NCBI GenBank assembly: GCA_902586495.1
Contig: CACIHQ010000012.1
Location: 1 to 34,344, forward strand
Origin: an uncultured Pelagibacteraceae bacterium
GTDB lineage: Bacteria; Pseudomonadota; Alphaproteobacteria; Pelagibacterales; Pelagibacteraceae
Direction of reading: 5' to 3'
DNA: 34,344 nt
The notes beneath the pieces were generated by a model, which saw only the letters and a program-made list of their open reading frames with translations, searched no databases and was not told the DNA's origin. Of this stretch, positions 17,259-25,202 are shown piece by piece; the first letter of the stretch is position 1; the number at the start of each line of letters is the position of its first letter. Made by a program: the position numbers and the translations under genes.

Positions 17259-19415
17259 ATGACTGCTTTAAAAAAACAACATAAAGAAGAGTTGAAATCT
17301 AAATATATAAATAGAGAGCTTTCTTGGTTAAAATTCAACGATAGAGTACTTTTAGAGGCGCAAAATATCGAAAATCCTCTTTATGAAAGAGTAAAGTTTT
17401 TATCAATTGCTGGGTCTAATCTAGATGAATTTTTTATGGTCCGTGTAGCTGGGTTATATAGTCAAATAAAACAAGAAGTTGACTCACTAAGCTCTGATGG
17501 TTTGACACCTGAAGAGCAAATGGATGAGGTAGTGCTTGAAACTAAGAATCTATTAAAAAAACAGAACAAAATTTTTATTCAACTGATTATGGAATTAAAA
17601 AAAAATAATATCAATTTAGTTAAACCAGTTAATTTAAATACTAAGGATAAAAAAAAACTTTTAGAAATATTTAAAGAAGAGATTTACCCTTTATTAACAC
17701 CATCAGCAATTGATCCTGCACATCCATTTCCATTTATAATCAATCAAGGAAGAGCAATTGTAATGAAGTTAAGAAAAAAAAATAAAAAAAGGATTTTAAA
17801 CTCAATAATAGTAATACCAAAAGCATTATCTAGATTTATTGAAATTGAGTCTTCAAAAAATCATAAGAAATTTGTGATTCTAGATGATGTAATAAGTTTT
17901 TTTGCTAATGAAATTTTTCCAGATCATGATTTAGAAAAGAAAATGATTTTTAGAGTAATAAGAGACAGCGATGTAGAGATTCAAGAGGAAGCAGAAGATT
18001 TGGTTAGATCTTTTGAATTGGCTTTAAAAAGACGTAGAACGGGTGATATTGTTCGTTTAGAGGTTCTTGAAAATAGTGATAACGAATTGATAAGATTTAT
18101 AACTAATAAATTAGATATAAATCCTGACTATATTTATGATGTTGCTGGCCTTGTTGGAATTCAAGATATAGATCAAATATGTAAAGTAAAAAATCCAAAA
18201 TTAAGATTTAAACATTTTACACCTAGAGAAGTTGAAAGATTAAAAGAATATAATGAAAATTTTTTTGAAACTATTAAAAAGAAAGATTTAGTTGTTCATC
18301 ATCCTTTTGAAACATTTGACTCAGTAATTGAATTTTTAAACCAAGCAGCAAATGATAAAAAAGTTATAGCTATAAAACAAACTCTATATAGAACAACTCT
18401 AGACTCACCTATTGTTAAAGCTTTAATAACAGCTGCAGAAAACGGAAAAACAGTTACCGCTTTAATTGAAATTAAAGCTAGATTTGATGAGGAAGCTAAT
18501 ATTCAACTATCAAGAAGTTTAGAAAAAGTAGGTGTTCAAATTGTTTATGGTTTTGCTAAATATAAAACTCATGCAAAATCATCATTAGTTTTAAGAAGAG
18601 AACAGGGTAAAATACAAACTTATTTTCATTTAGGAACTGGCAATTATCATCCAGTAAATGCTAAAATTTATACTGATTTGTCTTTATTTAGTTGTGATAA
18701 GAAAATGGCATCAGATGTTGAAAAGTTTTTCAATTATGTAACAGGATACGCAAAACCAAAAAATTTAAATAAAATTTCTATTTCGCCAGTAAATATGAGG
18801 CAAACCTTAAATGAAAATATTGATGTTGAAATTAAAAATTCTAAAAATGGAAAATTTGCAGCTATTTGGGCAAAAATGAACTCTTTAGTAGATCCAGAAA
18901 TTATTGATAAATTTTATGAAGCTTCGAATGCTGGTGTAAAAATTCATTTATTTGTAAGGGGTGTTTGTTGTTTAAGACCAGGAGTAAAAGATAGATCAGA
19001 AAACATATTTGTAAAAAGTATCATAGGAAGATTTTTAGAGCATTCTAGAATTTACTGCTTTAGTAATGGTACAAAAAAAATGCCTAATAGAAATGCAAAA
19101 GTATATATTTCGTCAGCTGATTTAATGCCGAGAAATTTAAATCGAAGGGTAGAACTTCTAGTCCCAATTGAAAATGAGACTGTTCATGAACAGATCTTAG
19201 ATCAAATAATGTTGGCAAATTATCTTGATACTAATCAGAGCTGGGAACTTGAAGCTGATGGTAATTATAAAAAAATTAAATATAGTAAGAGCGATTCCTT
19301 TTCAGCTCATGAATATTTTATGAATAATCCGAGCTTATCTGGAAGAGGTAAAGCTAAACTAAGAATGCAGCCTAAACAACTGCACTTAAGATTGATTAAA
19401 AGTGGAAGTAATTAA
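17259..19415 (+). CDS. ppk1: Polyphosphate kinase 1 (PPK1)
   Basis: Polymerises the terminal phosphate of ATP into polyphosphate, reversibly. At 718 residues it is full length. The N domain begins with the family signature YINRELSWLKFNDRVL, and the head domain follows. The first catalytic domain has the phospho-acceptor histidine at H438 (KTHAKSSLVLRRE), then YFHLGTGNYHPVNAKIYTDL. The second has LEHSRIYCFSNG and YISSADLMPRNLNRRVELL. The start at 17259 fits the family. ppx begins 14 nt inside its 3' end, coupling synthesis and breakdown enzymes. Location in the Pho island suggests phosphate-dependent control, though no PhoB box was found in its short upstream region. Confidence 0.97.
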   Translation: MTALKKQHKEELKSKYINRELSWLKFNDRVLLEAQNIENPLYERVKFLSIAGSNLDEFFMVRVAGLYSQIKQEVDSLSSDGLTPEEQMDEVVLETKNLLKKQNKIFIQLIMELKKNNINLVKPVNLNTKDKKKLLEIFKEEIYPLLTPSAIDPAHPFPFIINQGRAIVMKLRKKNKKRILNSIIVIPKALSRFIEIESSKNHKKFVILDDVISFFANEIFPDHDLEKKMIFRVIRDSDVEIQEEAEDLVRSFELALKRRRTGDIVRLEVLENSDNELIRFITNKLDINPDYIYDVAGLVGIQDIDQICKVKNPKLRFKHFTPREVERLKEYNENFFETIKKKDLVVHHPFETFDSVIEFLNQAANDKKVIAIKQTLYRTTLDSPIVKALITAAENGKTVTALIEIKARFDEEANIQLSRSLEKVGVQIVYGFAKYKTHAKSSLVLRREQGKIQTYFHLGTGNYHPVNAKIYTDLSLFSCDKKMASDVEKFFNYVTGYAKPKNLNKISISPVNMRQTLNENIDVEIKNSKNGKFAAIWAKMNSLVDPEIIDKFYEASNAGVKIHLFVRGVCCLRPGVKDRSENIFVKSIIGRFLEHSRIYCFSNGTKKMPNRNAKVYISSADLMPRNLNRRVELLVPIENETVHEQILDQIMLANYLDTNQSWELEADGNYKKIKYSKSDSFSAHEYFMNNPSLSGRGKAKLRMQPKQLHLRLIKSGSN

Positions 19416-20913
19416 AAGTAAAAATAGTTTAAAATTAAATCAGGCAAAATTAGCTATAATAGACATTGGATCAAACTCTATAAGAATGCTAATTTATGAA
19501 GATTTCAGTTCTTCTCGTGTGCCTTTTTTTAATGAAAAAGCAGTTTGTGAACTTGGAAAAAATTTAGATAAATCCAAAAAACTTCACAGATCTGGTACCG
19601 AATATGCTTTAAAAGTTTTAAAAAGATTCTCTGAAATTTTAAATGTTTCAAAAATCACAAATCTTAAAATCATTGCAACAGCAGTTTTAAGAGAAGCAAC
19701 TGATACAAAACCATTTATTAATGAAGTTGAAAAACTTTTTAAAACTAAGATTAATATATTATCTGGTGAAGAAGAAGCTGAATGCTCAGCTGAGGGAGTA
19801 AAAATAGGCTTTGAAAATGTCAATGGATTAGTTGCTGATCTTGGAGGTGGAAGTTTAGAATTAGCTCGAGTTGAAAATAATATAGTTACTAATAAAACCT
19901 CATTACCTGTTGGAGTTTTAAGATTATTAAATAATCCTATAGTTAAAAAAAGAAATTTAGCAAAATATATCAAAAAATTATTAAGAGAAGAAAAATGGCT
20001 TTCAAAAAAGAAATTTAATAATCTATATTTAGTTGGAGGTACCTGGCGAGCATTATTTAAATTACATCTTTTTCAAAATAATCATCCGGTACATATAATT
20101 CATCAATATAGTATTGATAACAATGTTTTATCTAAGTTTGTTGAAAAAATTTCATCTTTTAATAAATCTAAACTTAAAACAGTTGAGTATATTTCAAAAT
20201 CTAGAACAGTGTATTTACCTTATAGTTGCATTATACTTGATGAAATTATGAAAGTTACAAATCCAAGAAATATAATTTGTTCTATAAGCGGTTTGCGTGA
20301 AGGTTCTTTATCAATTGACTATTTTAAAGATGTAAAAGAATCAGAAATTTTTCATAAAGCACTTGAGAATATTGCAAAAAAAAGAGGTGATCTAGGATCG
20401 AACTATAAAAAATATTATGATTTTATTCAGCCAGTTTTTGAAGGCAATGAACATTTTAATAAGAAATTATTATATCTGGCATGTGTATTAAGTCATATGG
20501 ATTGGGGATTAGGAGCATTTCAAAAAGCTGAATTGGTATTTCAAGAAACAATAAATACTCCTTTACTTAGATTGACTCATAAAGAAAGAATACAATTAGC
20601 TTTGTCATGTTATTGGCGGTACTGTAGTATCAAGTATAATCCAAAGATGGAGTATCTAACTTTTTTAAATAATAATGAAATTTTTTCAAGCAAACAAGTT
20701 GGAGCAGCATTGAGATTTTCACAATCATTGACCTCGATATCTACGATATTTCTTGAAGAGTTTAAATTGTATAAAAGAGGTAATGCTGTATTTTTAAAAA
20801 TTCCATCACAACATCAAGAAATAATCTCAAAACAAGTTACTAAAAGATTTAAAGCTCTTGCTAGAGAATTATTTTTAGAGCCAAGAATAATTTATTCAAA
20901 TAATTCAAAATAA
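19402..20913 (+). CDS. ppx: Exopolyphosphatase / guanosine pentaphosphate phosphatase (Ppx/GppA)
   Basis: An ASKHA-fold phosphatase that releases phosphate from polyphosphate chains and, in some members, converts pppGpp to ppGpp. It has 503 residues. The phosphate 1 motif is IDIGSNSIRMLIYE near residue 20, then ATAVLREATD, SGEEEAECSAEG and the phosphate 2 motif ADLGGGSLELA. A C-terminal helical HD-like domain follows (YLACVLSHMDWGLG). The start is GTG at 19402, because no other start codon precedes the conserved domain; it overlaps ppk1 by 14 nt with no obvious Shine-Dalgarno, so translation is probably coupled. Which of the two activities dominates cannot be told from sequence. Confidence 0.93.
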   Translation: MEVIKSKNSLKLNQAKLAIIDIGSNSIRMLIYEDFSSSRVPFFNEKAVCELGKNLDKSKKLHRSGTEYALKVLKRFSEILNVSKITNLKIIATAVLREATDTKPFINEVEKLFKTKINILSGEEEAECSAEGVKIGFENVNGLVADLGGGSLELARVENNIVTNKTSLPVGVLRLLNNPIVKKRNLAKYIKKLLREEKWLSKKKFNNLYLVGGTWRALFKLHLFQNNHPVHIIHQYSIDNNVLSKFVEKISSFNKSKLKTVEYISKSRTVYLPYSCIILDEIMKVTNPRNIICSISGLREGSLSIDYFKDVKESEIFHKALENIAKKRGDLGSNYKKYYDFIQPVFEGNEHFNKKLLYLACVLSHMDWGLGAFQKAELVFQETINTPLLRLTHKERIQLALSCYWRYCSIKYNPKMEYLTFLNNNEIFSSKQVGAALRFSQSLTSISTIFLEEFKLYKRGNAVFLKIPSQHQEIISKQVTKRFKALARELFLEPRIIYSNNSK

Positions 20914-21031
20914 CCTAAATTAATTAAACTTTAATAATAAGTAAATATTTCTGTAACTTAATCTTTGTAGTTTAATTACAAATTTAAACTATTCTTACTT
21001 CTTCCCTCGTTTAAATTTTGTTAATTAACTA

Positions 21032-21065
21032 CTTTCTTCCTTCTCTTAAATGAGAAGGGAGAAAG
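21032..21065. other. Long isolated inverted repeat (14-bp stem, 6-nt loop)
   Basis: CTTTCTTCCTTCTC (21032-21045) pairs with GAGAAGGGAGAAAG (21052-21065) around TTAAAT; all 14 positions pair, with one G-T. The stem is purine-rich on one arm and pyrimidine-rich on the other. No T-tract follows on either strand, so it is not a standard intrinsic terminator. It lies in the 163-base gap between the convergent ppx and the Lys-rich small gene. It may protect 3' ends, form a Rho-type or RNase-processed end, or belong to a dispersed repeat family. Confidence 0.7.
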
Positions 21066-21076
21066 ATGATTTGGAT

Positions 21077-21286
21077 TTAATTATTTATAGATGCAGGAGA
21101 TTGCTCTGCATTCTTCTTAGCAATTTTTTTTGCTTTTTTTTCTGCAACCTTTTTTTCTAGACCAGCAATTTTAATATTAAGGCTTGATAATTTTTTTTCT
21201 TTAGCTGTTATTTTATTTTTAAGTTTATCAATTGATCTTAATATCTTTGTTTTTTTCTTTTCATTTTTTTTTAGTTTTTTTCTCAT
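21077..21286 (-). CDS. Small lysine-rich coiled-coil protein, unknown function
   Basis: A 69-residue protein when read from the ATG at 21286. This start is favoured because a perfect GGAGG (reverse complement of 21292-21296) lies 5 bases upstream. An in-frame ATG at 21322, also preceded by an AGGAT-like site, would add 12 residues. The product is extremely basic, with KK/KKK runs and heptad-like Leu/Ile spacing (ILRSIDKLKNKITAKEKKLSSLNIKIAGLEKKV) suggesting a coiled coil. The C-terminal tail is Ser/Asn/Ala-rich. It has no signal peptide or membrane segment. Such composition is compatible with nucleic-acid binding, histone H1-like. I do not recognise a family; AT-rich, A-rich DNA can produce such frames by chance, but the strong ribosome site argues for a real gene. 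Confidence 0.6.
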   Translation of the reverse strand: MRKKLKKNEKKKTKILRSIDKLKNKITAKEKKLSSLNIKIAGLEKKVAEKKAKKIAKKNAEQSPASINN

Positions 21287-21364
21287 TACTGCCTCCGAAT
21301 TATTTGAAATTAATTTAATCATATAATCCTTAAATAAAAAAGATATTTTGATACAACCTATGGT

Positions 21365-21856
21365 TTATAGATTTTCAAGAATTGTTATTAGATATAAAAA
21401 CATTGCTATATGAGAACTATTATTGAATTTTTGATTTAATATTAATTTGAATATATCTCTTTGATTAAAAAGATGAATTCTAATACCTTGTTCTGGCTTC
21501 GAGATTTTAATTAAGTCTTTTGTGTAATAACCAGTAATTTTAGTAGTTAGTCGTCCAGGCTCTGTATAAAAACTAACTATTTTAGTCAATTTTGATCTTG
21601 ATCTATATCCTGTTTCTTCTCTTAATTCTTTTTGTGCTGATTGCAGAGTTGTTTCCTTTTTTTCCACTATGCCAGAAGGAAACTCGTAATTAATTTTGTT
21701 AATTGGAACTCTTTTTTGGGAAACTACTAAATATTTGTCTTTAATCTTAGGTATTACTAATGAAAGATTAGAAGTTTTAAGATAATGATAAAACTCTTTT
21801 TTTTTAAATTTTTTGTTAATTAAACTTATTCGATTGGTAAGTTTTATATTTTTCAA
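21365..21856 (-). CDS. Nudix hydrolase, ADP-ribose pyrophosphatase-like
   Basis: A Nudix-fold pyrophosphohydrolase of 163 residues. The Nudix box runs from G62 to Y84: G62, five residues, E68, seven residues, then KELREETGY. The usual Arg of the REUXEEXGU core is Lys (K76); all metal-binding glutamates (E77, E80, E81) are present. PSGIVEKKE before it and FYTEPGRLTTKI after it resemble ADP-ribose or NDP-sugar hydrolases (NudF-like). Its ATG overlaps the aquaporin stop by 4 nt (ATGA on the minus strand), so it is the tail of an operon with the aquaporin, arsC and a small membrane protein. The substrate is uncertain. Confidence 0.82.
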   Translation of the reverse strand: MKNIKLTNRISLINKKFKKKEFYHYLKTSNLSLVIPKIKDKYLVVSQKRVPINKINYEFPSGIVEKKETTLQSAQKELREETGYRSRSKLTKIVSFYTEPGRLTTKITGYYTKDLIKISKPEQGIRIHLFNQRDIFKLILNQKFNNSSHIAMFLYLITILENL

Positions 21857-22512
21857 TTTTTTTCTAAAAATAACTTTTTAACAATAAGTAGAGCAATTAA
21901 CATTCCTACAAGCTCGGCTAAAATATAATAAGGAGTGTTTAGATAACTAATACCTGTAAAAGACTCTGTAAATGTTCTAGCAATTGCAACAGCTGGATTT
22001 GCAAAAGAAGTAGAGGAGGTAAACCAATAACCAGCAGTAATATATAGACCAACACTAGCAGCAACAGCAATTTTACCTGACTTCATAGCCCCAAAAATTA
22101 TCACTATAAGTCCTAATGTTGCTATCACTTCAGATGTTAGTATGTAAATCCCATCTCTTGATTTAGTAGATAATTCATAAATTTCATGTTCAAAAAAGAA
22201 ATTAGCTAAACCAACACCAATTAAGCAACCAACCAATTGAGCAATGATATAGTAGGGTAATAGTTTCTTTTTTAATTTACCCGTTATTGCCATTGCGATA
22301 CTTACAAATGGATTAAAGTGAGCTCCTGATACATCAGCAAAAACTGTAATAAGCACAAATAAACCTGCTCCTGTTGCTATAGTATTAGCTACTAACATCA
22401 CAGCAACATCATTAGTTAAGTTTTCAGCCATTAAACCTGAACCAACAATAATCATTACTAAAAAACAACTTCCTAATAGTTCAGCAAGAAAATAGCGGCT
22501 TTTATTTTTCAT
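21853..22512 (-). CDS. aqpS: Aquaporin / aquaglyceroporin (MIP family), arsenite-channel candidate
   Basis: A six-helix major intrinsic protein of 219 residues. The two half-helix pore motifs are N67-P68-F69 (AHFNPFVSIA; the first motif is NPF where NPA is usual) and N172-P173-A174 (FANPAVAIART), the latter followed by the selectivity-filter arginine R179. It overlaps arsC by 11 nt and the Nudix gene by 4 nt. In some alphaproteobacteria, notably Sinorhizobium, an aquaglyceroporin (AqpS) beside arsC lets arsenite leave the cell after arsenate reduction, replacing the usual pump. No ArsB or Acr3 pump is visible here, which fits that model. The gene symbol is by analogy; water, glycerol or other small solutes are alternatives. 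Confidence 0.85.
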   Translation of the reverse strand: MKNKSRYFLAELLGSCFLVMIIVGSGLMAENLTNDVAVMLVANTIATGAGLFVLITVFADVSGAHFNPFVSIAMAITGKLKKKLLPYYIIAQLVGCLIGVGLANFFFEHEIYELSTKSRDGIYILTSEVIATLGLIVIIFGAMKSGKIAVAASVGLYITAGYWFTSSTSFANPAVAIARTFTESFTGISYLNTPYYILAELVGMLIALLIVKKLFLEKN

Positions 22513-22933
22513 AAAGTAGTTCCTTTATTCTTTTATGAATATTATTGTAAACTTTTTCTATTATTTCATCTTTTTTATTTAAGTCGTTTGTTTCATTAAG
22601 TAATTTAACAGGATCCTCTATATCCCAATGAATTATCTGATCTTTATTTGGCCAAATAGGACAGACTTCGTTATTGGCATTATTACAAACTGTAATCACA
22701 TAATCCATTTTAATTTGATCATTAATAAACTCATTAAAATTTTTAGATCTATAATTTGAAAGATCATAATGTTTTGATAATAAATAATTCTTCACATCTT
22801 CATTAATTTTTCCTGTTGGATTACTCCCAGCACTAAAACCTTTATACAAATCGTCATACTCGTTATTTATTATACTTTCAGCAATAATACTTCTTGCTGA
22901 ATTACCTGTGCATACAAACAATATATTCTTCAT
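22502..22933 (-). CDS. arsC: Arsenate reductase, low-molecular-weight phosphatase type (ArsC)
   Basis: A 143-residue enzyme of the LMW protein-tyrosine-phosphatase fold. The P-loop is C8-T-G-N-S-A-R14-S, and the general acid is D107 in WDIEDPV. Two further cysteines, C83 and C91 (VCNNANNEVCPIWP), sit where thioredoxin-coupled ArsC enzymes carry their redox relay, so this is an arsenate reductase and not a generic phosphatase. The spacing between the two is one residue longer than in the Staphylococcus enzyme. It reduces arsenate to arsenite. It lies directly after the 73-residue membrane protein (stop and start abut) and overlaps the aquaporin. No ArsR is seen next to it. Confidence 0.9.
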   Translation of the reverse strand: MKNILFVCTGNSARSIIAESIINNEYDDLYKGFSAGSNPTGKINEDVKNYLLSKHYDLSNYRSKNFNEFINDQIKMDYVITVCNNANNEVCPIWPNKDQIIHWDIEDPVKLLNETNDLNKKDEIIEKVYNNIHKRIKELLYEK

Positions 22934-23155
22934 TTAAAAAATAACTTTATAAATACCAATTACAAACAATGGAATTTGTAATCCAAAGTTTGTTAAGATT
23001 GCTTTATCTTTGCTAATAAATCCAGCAATGGTCCATCCAACAACTCCCAATCCATGAAAATATATATTTAATGGATATATATTTAAATTTGTAAGAAGTA
23101 TTCCCACTAAAACTAGAAACGTACTGATCCATTTTAGATATTTTTTTATAAACAT
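22934..23155 (-). CDS. Small two-helix membrane protein, unknown function
   Basis: A 73-residue protein starting at the ATG at 23155 with AAAGG upstream. Hydrophobic stretches at about residues 9-27 and 32-47, plus a hydrophobic C terminus (LQIPLFVIGIYKVIF), suggest two or three membrane passes. A GxxGW-type turn (HGLGVVGWTIAGF) lies between. It is the first gene of the minus-strand set ending with arsC-aquaporin-Nudix and abuts arsC. I cannot name a family. The position suggests a membrane role in the same process, but it could simply be carried along. Confidence 0.7.
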   Translation of the reverse strand: MFIKKYLKWISTFLVLVGILLTNLNIYPLNIYFHGLGVVGWTIAGFISKDKAILTNFGLQIPLFVIGIYKVIF

Positions 23156-23213
23156 AAATTTACCTTTCGTTATTATTATTCCAGTTATGTTAAGAATTTA
23201 TTAAAATAAAGGA

Positions 23214-23615
23214 TTATCTACACTTTTTACATAATCCAAAAAACTCAAGATTGTATTTACTGTATTTCATACCATCTTTGTCTTTGAAATTAGCTAAGTA
23301 TTTAGAGAGACCCACGCTACTTATTTCTGTTACTTTTTCACAAACTTCACAGATAGAAAAAGCAGTAGCGTTAGCCACCTGACAGCTTGAATTGTGACAT
23401 GCAATAAAGGCATTTCTACTTTCGATTTTGTGAATTTTTCCTATTTCAACTAATTTATCTAATGCCCTGTAAACTTGCAATGGAGCTTTAATACCTTTTT
23501 TTTGAACATTAAAAAGGATTGAATAAGCTTTCATTGGTTCGGGAGATTTATCAATTAAATCAAAAATAATTTGCTGATTTTTGGTGAGAGTATGTTCTTT
23601 ATGCATTGTTTTCAT
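23214..23615 (-). CDS. zur: Zinc uptake regulator Zur (Fur family)
   Basis: A 133-residue Fur-family repressor. The N-terminal winged helix (about 10-70) includes APLQVYRALDKLVEIGKIHKIES. The structural zinc site is the pair C89-x2-C92 and C129-x2-C132. Additional possible ligands are C73, H74 and C78 (ACHNSSC). Its place directly after znuC-znuB (15-nt gap, GAGGA ribosome site in between) identifies it as Zur over Fur. With zinc bound it should close the znuA/znuCB promoter at the palindromes at 25203-25233. A second Met at residue 4 is an alternative start. Confidence 0.93.
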   Translation of the reverse strand: MKTMHKEHTLTKNQQIIFDLIDKSPEPMKAYSILFNVQKKGIKAPLQVYRALDKLVEIGKIHKIESRNAFIACHNSSCQVANATAFSICEVCEKVTEISSVGLSKYLANFKDKDGMKYSKYNLEFFGLCKKCR

Positions 23616-23630
23616 TTTACTGATTCCTCA

Positions 23631-24434
23631 TTAATTTTTCAATTTAATAGATTGTTTTATTTTAAATAACGAAAGTATGAATAATAATAAAGCTGCCGTT
23701 ATAATTGATGGACCCGAAGAAGTATTAAACTCTAAAGATGTGAACAATCCTATTATTACAGATAACAATCCTCCTATAATTGAATAGATAACCATACTTT
23801 GTGGACTTGATGATAAATTTCTGGCCATTGCAGCAGGGATAATTAACATCCCAGTGATTAACAACAATCCAACTATTTTAATTGAAATAGCGATGATTGC
23901 TGCCATTAAAATTGTAAATATAGCTTTAGCTCTATCTGGATTTAATCCTTCTGCCTCTGCTAGTTCATAATTTACTGTTGAAGCGAATAAAGGTTTCCAA
24001 ATAAATTTCAGAGTTAATAAGATAAATGCTCCTCCAATCCATATGATCAACAAATCATTAACTGAAACTGCTAAGATATCTCCAAATAGTAATCCCATAA
24101 TATCAAATCTAATGAATGTTAAAAAACCAATTACAACAAGTCCAACTGCTAGAGATGAATGAGCCAGAAGACCCAACAAAGCATCACCTGGTAAGTTAGT
24201 TTTTTTTTGAAGTTGAATTAAAATTAAAGCTAATATGGAAGAAATAACAAATACTGAAATAGCAATATTAAATTCCATAGTAAAAGCTAATGTCACTCCC
24301 AATAGAGCAGAGTGAGCCAAGGTGTCACCAAAATAAGATAATCTTCTCCATATAACAAAGCAACCAAGAGGTCCTGTTACAAAAGCAACCCCAATTCCAG
24401 CTACCAAAGCTCTTATAAAAAAATCATCAAACAT
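23631..24434 (-). CDS. znuB: Zinc ABC transporter permease ZnuB
   Basis: The membrane subunit of the ZnuABC importer: 267 residues, eight or so hydrophobic helices, ABC-3 family. Characteristic segments are GPLGCFVIWRRLSYFGDTLAHSALLG at residues 21-46 (the ATPase-facing start of the family) and KIVGLLLITGMLIIPAAMARNLS near 184-206. It follows znuC with no gap and precedes zur by 15 nt, making a znuC-znuB-zur operon on the minus strand, autoregulated by Zur if the palindromes upstream act on it. Confidence 0.95.
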   Translation of the reverse strand: MFDDFFIRALVAGIGVAFVTGPLGCFVIWRRLSYFGDTLAHSALLGVTLAFTMEFNIAISVFVISSILALILIQLQKKTNLPGDALLGLLAHSSLAVGLVVIGFLTFIRFDIMGLLFGDILAVSVNDLLIIWIGGAFILLTLKFIWKPLFASTVNYELAEAEGLNPDRAKAIFTILMAAIIAISIKIVGLLLITGMLIIPAAMARNLSSSPQSMVIYSIIGGLLSVIIGLFTSLEFNTSSGPSIITAALLLFILSLFKIKQSIKLKN

Positions 24435-25181
24435 CTAATTTTTTTTAATTTCACCTTCATCTGTATGAATATGGTCGTGCTTATGCTCATATCTACTCAA
24501 TATTTGAGAAGCCTGCTCTCCAAATAAAGCTTTATATTCATTGTTTTTTGCAACATCCATTGGAGATCCTGAACAACAAACATGGCCATTTAAACAAACA
24601 ACATGGTCTGTTGCACTCATGACTGTATGTAAGTCGTGTGAAATTAATAAGATCCCACAACTTAATTCACCAGAAATTTTTTTAATTAATTCGTATAAAG
24701 CTATTTCACCAGTAAAATCTACTCCCTGCACTGGTTCATCAAGTACTAATAGATCAGGTTTTTTTGATATGGCTCTAGCAAGTAGCACTCTTTGAAATTC
24801 ACCACCTGATAGATCTCCTAAATTTTTATCTTTAAGATGAATTACTCCAGTTAAAGATAGAGCTTCATCTATTGTATCTTTATTAAGACTTTCTGTTAAC
24901 ATCATGAAGTCATTGACTCTTAGCGGTAACGTCCAATCAATTGAAATTTTCTGTGGGACATATCCAACTTTATTCGTGTATTTTTCAACTGAACCACCAA
25001 TCTTTTTGTAAATACCTAAAGCAATTTTAGCTGTTGTGCTTTTTCCTGATCCATTTGGACCTATAAGAGTAACTATTTTTCCTTTTTCAACTTGTAGTGA
25101 AACACCTTTGACTAGCCATTTGTTATTCAACTGTAAACCAGCATCGTTTAATTTTACCAATATATTTTGATCAGTGCTCAT
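24435..25181 (-). CDS. znuC: Zinc ABC transporter ATPase ZnuC
   Basis: The ATPase of the zinc importer, 248 residues. Walker A GPNGSGKST is at 41-49, the signature LSGGEFQR at 124-131, Walker B LLVLDEP at 144-150, and the H-loop in LLISHDLHTV. The C-terminal tail is His-rich (YEHKHDHIHTDEG), common for zinc-linked ATPases. The start ATG at 25181 has only a weak ribosome site. It lies 70 bp from znuA, with the two Zur-type palindromes in between. Confidence 0.95.
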   Translation of the reverse strand: MSTDQNILVKLNDAGLQLNNKWLVKGVSLQVEKGKIVTLIGPNGSGKSTTAKIALGIYKKIGGSVEKYTNKVGYVPQKISIDWTLPLRVNDFMMLTESLNKDTIDEALSLTGVIHLKDKNLGDLSGGEFQRVLLARAISKKPDLLVLDEPVQGVDFTGEIALYELIKKISGELSCGILLISHDLHTVMSATDHVVCLNGHVCCSGSPMDVAKNNEYKALFGEQASQILSRYEHKHDHIHTDEGEIKKN

Positions 25182-25202
25182 TTTTTTTCTTGACTAATAA
25201 GT

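Noticed and set aside
17246..17338. A 31-residue N-terminal extension of SixA
   Set aside because: It would overlap the well-supported ppk1 start, and the family N terminus begins at the ATG at 17245.
20950..20985. TGTAAC/TGTAGT elements after ppx resembling Pho half-sites
   Set aside because: Their spacing is 14 bp, not 11, and the region follows a stop codon with no downstream gene on that strand.
23156..23213. A possible PhoB box before the arsC operon on the minus strand (CTTAACA half-site)
   Set aside because: Only one half-site is convincing; the unit 11 bp away is too degenerate to claim in AT-rich DNA.
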